From: an uncultured Bacteroidales bacterium
GTDB taxonomy: Bacteria > Bacteroidota > Bacteroidia > Bacteroidales > UBA932
DNA length: 64,000 nt
Direction: 5' to 3'
Assembly (NCBI GenBank): GCA_944322585.1
Contig: CALUPB010000005.1
Location: forward strand, 62,001 to 126,000
Translations under genes and position numbers: made by a program
The notes under the pieces: model-generated
Database searches by the model: none
The model's input: the letters and a program-made list of their open reading frames with translations, nothing else
Told to the model about the DNA's origin: nothing
Shown: piece after piece, positions 43,084-50,712 of the stretch
Layout of the letters: every line of letters starts with the position of its first letter
Position numbering within the stretch: position 1 is the first letter of the stretch

Positions 43084-45054
43084 TTATTTATCCGGTGACA
43101 GAGTCACGCGGAATATTGCGTTTTTCCCTTTGCTTACAGTGGCCTCGAACCCTACGATGTACGTACCGGCATTGGATTCGTCGTAGGCACTGAGAGGAGA
43201 ATTGTAGTCGGACGGGTCGGAGGACCATTGCCTGTACCTTATGGTGGTTCCCGTAGCGATGGTGCTGAGATACATTGTCTTGCCGTTCTTTGTAAGGGTT
43301 ATGCCATTGGAGCTGACAACCGGTTCTCCTTCCGTCACCATGGTCCATCTTACTACGGCGTCCTTGGTGTCTCTTGCCTTTATCTCGTCCGTTATCTTCA
43401 GGTCTTTTTCATCCACGAGCTTGACTGTCCTGATGACGGATTCCGCCTCGCTCTCGAATACCGGAGTCAGATCCATCTTAGCCCCCAGCTCGCTGCCTTC
43501 GGAATATTCTTCCACGATAGTCCCTTTCCCCGCGGTGAGATGGTCTTCATCGTTGATTGTCAGGGTACTGTGCTGCCGGTTGTTCATCCTGAAAACCATC
43601 CATCTGAATGACCCGTCTGTCATTGTCCAGAAACTTCCCCCAAGTGCGCTTATGGCATTCTCCACGGACTGGTACGACTGTCTTTGATAATCCATCGACC
43701 ATCTGACTCCTTCAGATTCATAATAGAACTCGCCTGCGTCCATGTGGGAATGGCTGCTCTGGGCATATCCTCCCTTGAATCCGACATATTTGTCGCTCTC
43801 TCCCGATGTCCAGTCGGTACGGATCATCATCACCGGTATTTCCCCATGTCCGCACCAGTATTTCCGGGTCGGCTTTTCTATGTCCTGCATGTCTATCCTG
43901 GAAGCGAATGCCATCAGCATGGGGAGAAAACGCCCCTCGTTGTTCCCCTGTCCGTAGCCTCCCTTTTCCAGGAATTCCAGTTCCTTGTACAGGAGTGAAG
44001 GATCGTCGAACTTCCATGCGAGATACCACATGGAGTATTCAGGGACGGCCTTTTCCATGTTGTCCCCATAGCAGAACAGCCTGTCCGTCGCCGTGTTGCA
44101 GAAAAGCCGGTACATGCCGGTCCTGTCGAATCCTTCTGTCCGGGAAATCCCGAAGTCCGTACCGACTGTGGTTTCCAGTGCCCCGAGCATCAGAGCCTCA
44201 TAGTTTGTACCGTATCCCCAGTAGCCCGGGCCTTCAGGGTAGTTCCCGTCAGGGCTGTAAAGTGCCTCCATGACTTTGGGATTGGATTCCAGAGCCTTGT
44301 CTATTATGTCCCGTGCCTGCTCCGGACAAGTCTCGTATATTGCGAGAGCGGCTGCCACAAGCCCTCCGTTGCACACCTGGTTCCAGTTGCTGTTGGCAGT
44401 GTAGAAGTTGAGGTTCCATATCCTGTTCTGGGCAGGATAGAATGCAAATTCCTGTATGGCTTTTTCACACAGCGATCTGGTGCTTTCCGGAAGTTCATGG
44501 TAAAGCCAGTCATACCCGAGGGCGACTCCGGCGGCCATTTCCCCCACATCGAGGAAATGTTTCCTGGCATTCCAGCTCTCGAAGGAGCAGACATCGTTTA
44601 GATCCTTGATGGCGTGTTCGAGATATTTCTCCTCCCCTGTGTACCTGTATGCATACGCGCAGGTGAAGATACGCACGAAAGCGTTTTTTGAGACCGTCAG
44701 TATTCTCTTGTTGCTGACGTCAAGGGTGAAAGTCAGGGTGGACGATGCCATCCCCGCTTTGTCCGCCAGGGACATGACTTCTTCGTGGAGCTTTGTCAGA
44801 TATTGGTTCTGCCCGGTTTCCACGGCCTCTTTCATGTCGGCGAATTCGGTATCGTCAAGGAATATCCTCGGGTGGTTTTCCTTTGTCAGTACTGTCCAGT
44901 CCGCTTCGGGAACAGGTTCCGGTTCCGGCTGGGGCTGTTCGGTCCCGCCGCCGGTGCTGTCCGCATTTTCGTCCATGTTCTTTGCCGAGCAGGCCGTCAT
45001 CAGTGTAAATGCAATGAGGATTGATTGCAGTAGTGCTGTATTCATTATGTTCAT
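43084..45054 (-). CDS. Heparinase II/III-like polysaccharide lyase, lipoprotein
   Basis: A 656-residue predicted lyase. A lipoprotein signal (lipobox MTAC near residue 22) is followed by a Pro/Glu-rich linker, an alpha-toroid (about 60-370, including ANSNWNQVCNGG and DGNYPEGPGYWGYGTNYEALM) and a heparinase II/III beta-sandwich (SSHSHMDAGEFYYESEGVRW, about 430-455). In this fold a Tyr and His near the Asn of the toroid act on uronic-acid glycans by beta-elimination. The PEGPGYWGYG motif is seen in PL-type heparinase-like proteins. The product would be a 4,5-unsaturated uronate end, suitable for the KdgF part encoded at 53092. The exact glycan (heparin, alginate-like or other) is not readable. 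Confidence 0.85.
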   Translation of the reverse strand: MNIMNTALLQSILIAFTLMTACSAKNMDENADSTGGGTEQPQPEPEPVPEADWTVLTKENHPRIFLDDTEFADMKEAVETGQNQYLTKLHEEVMSLADKAGMASSTLTFTLDVSNKRILTVSKNAFVRIFTCAYAYRYTGEEKYLEHAIKDLNDVCSFESWNARKHFLDVGEMAAGVALGYDWLYHELPESTRSLCEKAIQEFAFYPAQNRIWNLNFYTANSNWNQVCNGGLVAAALAIYETCPEQARDIIDKALESNPKVMEALYSPDGNYPEGPGYWGYGTNYEALMLGALETTVGTDFGISRTEGFDRTGMYRLFCNTATDRLFCYGDNMEKAVPEYSMWYLAWKFDDPSLLYKELEFLEKGGYGQGNNEGRFLPMLMAFASRIDMQDIEKPTRKYWCGHGEIPVMMIRTDWTSGESDKYVGFKGGYAQSSHSHMDAGEFYYESEGVRWSMDYQRQSYQSVENAISALGGSFWTMTDGSFRWMVFRMNNRQHSTLTINDEDHLTAGKGTIVEEYSEGSELGAKMDLTPVFESEAESVIRTVKLVDEKDLKITDEIKARDTKDAVVRWTMVTEGEPVVSSNGITLTKNGKTMYLSTIATGTTIRYRQWSSDPSDYNSPLSAYDESNAGTYIVGFEATVSKGKNAIFRVTLSPDK

Positions 45055-45095
45055 GTATATTTAATCCTGTCGTAAAAGTCTGCCGCGTGCATCTG

Positions 45096-46946
45096 TCAAT
45101 AGGCCCAGCCTGCGCGTCGGGTCAGGTTGTTGTTCTTCTGGATTTCCGCGAGAGGGGCCGACCATGGCCACATGCAGTCGTCATAGTACCATACGAGTTC
45201 ATCGAAACTGCCCCACCAGGAAGTGCCTCCATGCTGGTCTTGCCCGTGGAATTTGGTCTCCTTGTATGTCCCCCAGCGTATTTCGTCAAAGAAGTCTATC
45301 CCTTCAAGGCACATTTCCACCCTGCGTTCATATCGTATCTGTTCGGTAAGTTCATCAGGGTCCGAAGAGGAGAAAGGAACAGTGAAACCTGCCCTGGTCC
45401 TGACGTCGTTCACTATCGCGAGGGCTTCGGATGTCCGGTTTACTTTCACGAGGGCTTCGGCTTTCTGCAGGGCGATATCGGTATATCTTATCAGGGGCCA
45501 GTCGGCATGGCAGAACGAGCGGCTCTGTATCCTGCCCTGTTCGTGTTCGCAGTATTTCAGATAGAGGCAGAAGCCGGAAAAGTCGTTGTTCCTCCTTATG
45601 TCCCCTCCGTCTTCGTTGCTCCGGAAGAAAGGCCATCTGAGTTCCTTGTTGAGGACATTCCTGTCCGGAGAGACAGCTCCTGCGACATAGCAGGTAGTCG
45701 GTTCGTAAGGGACTATGGCTATCTGTTTCAGACGCGGATCCCGGTCGGCATAGGCCCTGCGGATTCTTTCCTCGTTGCCTTCGTTCAGATAATATTTTTC
45801 GAATGTATCCTCACCGATGCGGGCTTTGATTTCCGGGAGCACTTCCACGAACCTGTCATCGTTTTCCAGTCCGTTCCTCAGGAAGAACACTTCCCTCTGG
45901 TTGGGTTCCAGTGCATCCCAGTCTTCGAGCCCCTCTACCTGCGACCACACGAAGTCCGTTCCGTCGGCATTCTCGAACGAGTCTATGAATTCTGTGGACG
46001 GCTTCAGCACGCTCCATCCCGTGTAGCAGTCCCAGTTGCCGGTATAGTACTGGAAATTGTCGCTGTACCCGGCTGTCCCGCTGAACTGGATTGTGAATAT
46101 CATCTCCGGACTGGTCTCGTTTTCGAACTTGAAGATGTCACCGTATGAGCCGCTGAAGTAATCGTATCCGCAGCTTTTCACTTTATCGAAATCGTTGATG
46201 GCGTTGTTGTAATATCCAGCCGGATCTTCTCCGGTGGGCTCTACATTCAGCAGGGTTCCTTCCGCAGCCGCCGCAAGCCACATATAGGCCATGCCACGCA
46301 GGGCGTATGCGGCTCCCTTGGACGGACGCCCGCTTCTCTTGTCGGGGAAGTCGGGACAGTCGATGCAGTATTGCAGGTCATCCAGTACAACTTTCCAGAC
46401 ATCTTCTGCTGACGACTGGCCCTTTGTGCATTCCTCGTTCGAGATAGGTTCCAGATAGATCGGTACTCCCCAGTACAGGGTGTTGAGCCTGTAATATGCC
46501 CACGCCCGGAGGAAATGCGCCTCGGCCTGGTAGCTGTTGAATTTCTCTTCGGACAACCCCGCCTTGTGAAGGTTGGCTATCGCGTCATTGCATGCATGTA
46601 TGATGGTATAACCGAATTTCCATTCGTAGGAAAGCTGGAAGTCGGACGCTTTCTTCGCTGCGTCCGAGAGCAGCAGTACCTGGTGTCCGCCTCCGTAGTA
46701 GTCTGTGGCGAAGCCGAGAGCTTCTATTCCGGCTCTGTTGATTCCGGACTTGATCTTGTCGAAGTGGGCGTCGGACATGTTCTTGTTGTACAGCGCACTG
46801 TAAAGACCTACCATTCCTTTGTCCGCGAGGGCTTCCGTAGTCCACATGTTTCCGCTTGCGACCTGGTTGTCCGGAGCTGTGTCGAGCATGTCGGCACATC
46901 CGGCGGCGCATAGAACCGAAGCTATTATGGTGATGTATCTTTTCAT
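45096..46946 (-). CDS. SusD/RagB outer-membrane lipoprotein
   Basis: A 616-residue glycan-binding partner of the SusC encoded just upstream. Lipobox AAGC near residue 17; FLRAWAYYRLNTLYWGVPIY is the conserved SusD TPR block, and RYTDIALQKAEALVKVNR with RRVEMCLEGIDFFDEIRWG mark the C-terminal half. It follows susC by 13 bases. Confidence 0.95.
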   Translation of the reverse strand: MKRYITIIASVLCAAGCADMLDTAPDNQVASGNMWTTEALADKGMVGLYSALYNKNMSDAHFDKIKSGINRAGIEALGFATDYYGGGHQVLLLSDAAKKASDFQLSYEWKFGYTIIHACNDAIANLHKAGLSEEKFNSYQAEAHFLRAWAYYRLNTLYWGVPIYLEPISNEECTKGQSSAEDVWKVVLDDLQYCIDCPDFPDKRSGRPSKGAAYALRGMAYMWLAAAAEGTLLNVEPTGEDPAGYYNNAINDFDKVKSCGYDYFSGSYGDIFKFENETSPEMIFTIQFSGTAGYSDNFQYYTGNWDCYTGWSVLKPSTEFIDSFENADGTDFVWSQVEGLEDWDALEPNQREVFFLRNGLENDDRFVEVLPEIKARIGEDTFEKYYLNEGNEERIRRAYADRDPRLKQIAIVPYEPTTCYVAGAVSPDRNVLNKELRWPFFRSNEDGGDIRRNNDFSGFCLYLKYCEHEQGRIQSRSFCHADWPLIRYTDIALQKAEALVKVNRTSEALAIVNDVRTRAGFTVPFSSSDPDELTEQIRYERRVEMCLEGIDFFDEIRWGTYKETKFHGQDQHGGTSWWGSFDELVWYYDDCMWPWSAPLAEIQKNNNLTRRAGWAY

Positions 46947-46959
46947 GTTATCCGTTATT

Positions 46960-49900
46960 TTAGAAAGTTATCTGTGCACCGAATGCGACCTGTCTCATAA
47001 GAGGGTATCCGATTGAGGTCCCGATTTCGGGATCAAGGCCCGGATAGTCGGTGATGGTGAGTATATTGTCCACCGATGCGTAGAAGCGGAGATTCTGCAC
47101 GTAGAATTTTTTCGTTATCTTTTCCGGTATGGTATAACCGATCTGGATGTTCTTCAGTTTCAGATAGTCTCCCTTGTATTCATAGAAGTCGCTTCTGAAG
47201 GTATTGTCCATGTTCACTCCGAATGTCAGACGCGGGAATGTGGCATCGATATTCGTCCTGCTGTCGCCGGGATTTTCAGGATCATAGTAATAATGGTCGT
47301 ATGCTACCATGGTTCCTATTCCGCTTCCGTTGTTTACCGTCGACGTGTTGTATCCGCTCGCAATCCAGTTGAGTCTGAAACCGAACGCCCCTGTCCATAC
47401 CATATTGAAATCGAATCCGTACACGGAGAAACCGAGATTTATGCCCAGATTGTATTTCGGGGTAGAGGACCATCCGGTGAACGACTGGTCGTTGGTGTCA
47501 CCGTAGTTCCCGTCCCCGTTCAGGTCGGCGTATATCAGGTCTCCGTACCAGAGCTGGTCGATGGACATGGCTTTCTTGCCGTTGAAGGTATAGCCCGAGT
47601 CCATCATCGCCTGTACCCATTTCATGTCTGCCTCTGTCCGTATCATTCCGTCCACAGGTCCGGCGGTGACGTCTACTTCTCCTCCGGTATATCCCCGTCC
47701 GGACCCCCTGTAAAGGGAATATCTGTAGTGTTCTCCGAGCATATGCCCTTCGCAAAGCCTTCCCGGCGAGCTGCCCCAGCTTTCCGAGACGTCATTCAGA
47801 TTGTTGCCGTATGTCCTGATGCCGTCGCCGTTGTCGGTCCATCCGGCCTGATGCTTTCCCTTGAACTTCGTGACCATGTTGTCGTTGAACGAGAAGTTGG
47901 CCCCGACATAATAGTCGAAATGTTTCCCGATCCTGTCCCTCCAGTTCAGGGTTATCTCGATACCCTGGTTCCTGACTTCCCCAAGATTGGCCGGTACGGC
48001 GCTTACCTGTCCCATGGTCAGGTATATTGCAGGAGTGTAAAGGATGTCGCTTGTGTACTTGTGGTACAGGTCTATCTCTCCCGTGAAGCGGTTGTTGAAC
48101 ATCCCGAATTCTATTCCGAGGTCGGTCGTGGCGGTGGATTCCCACTGGAGATTGGCATTGCTCAGGGCGGAAATATACAAGCCTGTGGCCAACTGGCTGT
48201 CTATGACGGCATTGTTGATGGCATAGAGTGCCTGCCAGGCGTAGTTGCCGATGCCCTGGTTGTTGCCGGTCTCTCCCCAGGAGAGCCTCACCTTCAGCAT
48301 GGACAGCCATGTTCTGGCATTCCGGAGGAAGGATTCTTCAGAGGCTATCCATCCTGCGGAGAACGACGGGAATATACCGTATCTGCGGTTGCTTCCGAAC
48401 TTGGAGGAGCCGTCGGCCCTGAGATTGGCTTCGAAAATGTATCTGTCCCTGAAGGAGTAGTTGATTCGTCCGAAATATGACCTGAGCCCCCATTCTGTCT
48501 TGGCGTTGGATGTTATGTTGTACATCTCGGAATACGTCCCCATGTCTGTCACAGTCCAGTCCGTGGCTCCTTTTTTGGATGCGCCGAACCCGCGGCTCAT
48601 CGATTCGATGGCCGAATATCCGAACAGGACACCGAAAGAGTGGTCCCGTATGGTCTTGCCGTAGCGGGCCAGCAGTTCGGCGGACTGGGTGTAGCTTCTG
48701 CTGTAGGTGTTGGTGTTTACGGCATTGTCGGGTGTGGAAGTCGTTACCCTTTCATTCCTTACATAGTCCCATTTGCCGTTTTCTATGGAATATGTGTTTT
48801 TCTCCGAGAATCTCGGCGAATAGTTGAGCGTGGCTTCAAAAGAGAGTCCTTTTACCGGACTGACGATTGCATAGACACTTCCGGTGCCTCTCCATGCCAT
48901 ATTGTGCCCGTCCTGTCCGGACATGTGCTGGAAGATATTGTTGGCGTTCTGGAGTTCCTGGTCGCTTGCAGGGTGGCCCCAGAAATTAGGGGTCCCAGGC
49001 CATATCCCAGGCGATGTGGCGAGGTATTTGAAACCCTGTCCTATGTCTGCCAGACCGTAGTCCTGCTGGAGTACGTTTATCTTCGCCCCCATCTTGAACC
49101 ATTTCGTGACATTCGCTTCGAGATTTACCCTTGCGCTGAACTTCCTGTATCCGGAGTCGAGATTGAACCGGTTCATTACTCCCTCATTGTCGAGATAGCC
49201 GAGGGATATGTAGTATTTCAGCACGGAGCCGCCTCCGCTCACGGCCAGGTTGTGCTCCTGTGAATATCCCGTGCCGAATACCTCGTCGAACCAGTCGGTG
49301 TTCGGATATGCCATATAATTCGGCATTCCGTACTCGTTCAGACCGTCAGGGTTTGCCTTGGCTTCTTCCCATTTACGGATTGTGCTTTCAGAGAAAATGG
49401 TTGCCTGTCCAACGTTCGCCGCCCCTTCGTTTATCAGCTGCATGTGGGTGGGATAGTCGCTGACGAATTCCAGTCCGTTGGTAAAGGCATTCTGTATTAT
49501 CCCGGAGTATGAATATGAAATACGAGCCTTCCCTTCTTCTCCCTGCTTGGTGGTGATAAGGATGACTCCGTTCGCCGCCCTCGTTCCGTAGATTGCCGTA
49601 GACGCCGCGTCCTTGAGTACTGAGATGGAAGCTATGTCATTGGGATTGACATTGTCCATGCTCCATTCGATGCCGTCCACGAGGACTAACGGGGAATTCG
49701 CAGAGCTGGTGATAGAGTTATTGCCCCTGATCCGGAGGGTGGCGTTGTCCTGTCCCGGCTGTCCCGATGTCTGGGTCACGTTCAGACCGGCCGACAGTCC
49801 GGCCAGTGAAGCCGAGGCGCTGAGCACGGGTCTGCCTGCCATCTTGTCTTCGAAATTGATGGAAGTGACAGAGCCTGTGATGTTGATTTTCTTCTGTGTT

Positions 49901-50232
49901 CCGTAGCCGACCACGACCACGTCATCGAGTACGGTCATGTCTTCCTGCATCGTCACGTCGATGACTGTTCGTCCCGAGACCTTTTCTTTATGGTCGGAGA
50001 AGCCGATGCAGGAGAAAAGGAGTGCCGGGTTGTCTCCGCTTATGGTTATGGAATACTTCCCGTCGGGATCCGAGGACGTTCCGTTGGCGGTGCCGGCTTC
50101 AATGACGGATACCCCTGGGAGAGGTGCTCCGTTCTCGTCGGTGATTGTCCCTGTCACTTTCGTCTGTCCCCATGCCATTGAAGCCGCGGCGGACAGGATC
50201 AGTGTCATTGCAATTTTATGAAAATATCGCAT
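46960..50232 (-). CDS. SusC/RagA TonB-dependent transporter
   Basis: A 1090-residue outer-membrane importer with signal peptide (1-22), carboxypeptidase-D-like domain (25-100, TVTGTITDENGAPLPGVSV-type), plug (about 110-220, PLVLVDGIEW and STAIYGTRAANGVI) and barrel ending RQVAFGAQITF. It lacks an STN domain, consistent with control by the HTCS and not by a sigma/FecR pair. First gene of the minus-strand operon susC-susD-lyase-lipoproteins-HTCS. Confidence 0.96.
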   Translation of the reverse strand: MRYFHKIAMTLILSAAASMAWGQTKVTGTITDENGAPLPGVSVIEAGTANGTSSDPDGKYSITISGDNPALLFSCIGFSDHKEKVSGRTVIDVTMQEDMTVLDDVVVVGYGTQKKINITGSVTSINFEDKMAGRPVLSASASLAGLSAGLNVTQTSGQPGQDNATLRIRGNNSITSSANSPLVLVDGIEWSMDNVNPNDIASISVLKDAASTAIYGTRAANGVILITTKQGEEGKARISYSYSGIIQNAFTNGLEFVSDYPTHMQLINEGAANVGQATIFSESTIRKWEEAKANPDGLNEYGMPNYMAYPNTDWFDEVFGTGYSQEHNLAVSGGGSVLKYYISLGYLDNEGVMNRFNLDSGYRKFSARVNLEANVTKWFKMGAKINVLQQDYGLADIGQGFKYLATSPGIWPGTPNFWGHPASDQELQNANNIFQHMSGQDGHNMAWRGTGSVYAIVSPVKGLSFEATLNYSPRFSEKNTYSIENGKWDYVRNERVTTSTPDNAVNTNTYSRSYTQSAELLARYGKTIRDHSFGVLFGYSAIESMSRGFGASKKGATDWTVTDMGTYSEMYNITSNAKTEWGLRSYFGRINYSFRDRYIFEANLRADGSSKFGSNRRYGIFPSFSAGWIASEESFLRNARTWLSMLKVRLSWGETGNNQGIGNYAWQALYAINNAVIDSQLATGLYISALSNANLQWESTATTDLGIEFGMFNNRFTGEIDLYHKYTSDILYTPAIYLTMGQVSAVPANLGEVRNQGIEITLNWRDRIGKHFDYYVGANFSFNDNMVTKFKGKHQAGWTDNGDGIRTYGNNLNDVSESWGSSPGRLCEGHMLGEHYRYSLYRGSGRGYTGGEVDVTAGPVDGMIRTEADMKWVQAMMDSGYTFNGKKAMSIDQLWYGDLIYADLNGDGNYGDTNDQSFTGWSSTPKYNLGINLGFSVYGFDFNMVWTGAFGFRLNWIASGYNTSTVNNGSGIGTMVAYDHYYYDPENPGDSRTNIDATFPRLTFGVNMDNTFRSDFYEYKGDYLKLKNIQIGYTIPEKITKKFYVQNLRFYASVDNILTITDYPGLDPEIGTSIGYPLMRQVAFGAQITF

Positions 50233-50258
50233 ACGGTTATTGTTTATGTGTCATGACA

Positions 50259-50266
50259 CAAAATTA
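50259..50266 (-). promoter_or_regulatory. -7 box of the second susC operon
   Basis: The complement of 50259-50266 is TAATTTTG, fitting TAnnTTTG, 27 bases before the start codon. The -33 region (around 50286) is occupied by the first of the direct repeats and has no good TTG at the right spacing, as expected for a promoter that needs the HTCS. Confidence 0.6.
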
Positions 50267-50284
50267 TACGGTATGCGGTCCACG

Positions 50285-50364
50285 GAATGACAACGCGCTG
50301 CCAAAGAATGACAAATCCTTGCCATAATGCCCCTGAAGGCTGTAGAATGGCAGAATCCTGGCAT
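50285..50364. promoter_or_regulatory. Direct-repeat operator, probable HTCS binding sites
   Basis: Three related 20-mers occur: GAATGACAACGCGCTGCCAA (50285-50304), GAATGACAAATCCTTGCCAT (50306-50325) and GAATGGCAGAATCCTGGCAT (50345-50364). The spacings are 21 and 39 bp, that is two and about four helix turns. In minus-strand sense each reads TGGCA (or TGCCA), about 8 bp, then TGTCATTC or TGCCATTC. AraC-type domains bind such direct half-sites next to the -33 region. Confidence 0.6.
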
Positions 50365-50515
50365 CACGAGATGGTTTTTGTTATTTAATTGTCATATTTT
50401 TGTACGGCAGCGGCTGTCCGCCCGTGGTCTTGTGAACGGGAGGTCGTGAACGGTTCATGAGAATGTCCGGGGGACATCCGGAAGTGAGCGGTCCGCATAG
50501 CGGTGGGAGGGATTT

Positions 50516-50635
50516 GAGGCCGACCCAAAAGGGTACTTTCTTCGTTACGTTTGCTTCGAAAATCCTCATGTACGACAGTACACTGCGGTTTTCTTATCTT
50601 CGCAAGCCTTGAAATTCCTCCTTTTGGGCAACCTC
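50516..50635 (-). repeat. Dispersed palindromic repeat, copy D (inverted) with flank
   Basis: Outer arms GAGGCCGACCCAAAAGGG (50516-50533) and CCTTTTGGGCAACCTC (50620-50635) pair imperfectly. Read on the minus strand, the interior contains TTTCAAGGCTTGCGAAG, related to the loops of copies A and C. A 68-base flank at 50446-50515 (CATCCGGAAGTGAGCGG, GGGAGGGATTTG) resembles 55058-55125 before aspS. Confidence 0.65.
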
Positions 50636-50712
50636 TATGTAAGTGGTATTCTTGCGGATAATCATTGTTTATGACGAAAATAAAAACAGCTTCTTAGTCA
50701 ATAATAATAGAT

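Larger units (their letters stand above)
50233..50712. other. Divergent control region between susC and the PL8-KdgF gene
   Basis: The 480-base gap carries the susC promoter and direct repeats (50259-50364), and copy D of the dispersed repeat with its flank (50440-50635). No gene is supported. I could not find a convincing promoter for the plus-strand gene; the AT-rich stretch 50640-50712 is the likeliest place. Confidence 0.55.

Noticed and set aside
47293..48480. 395-residue plus-strand frame opposite susC
   Set aside because: Shadow caused by codon bias of the SusC gene on the other strand.
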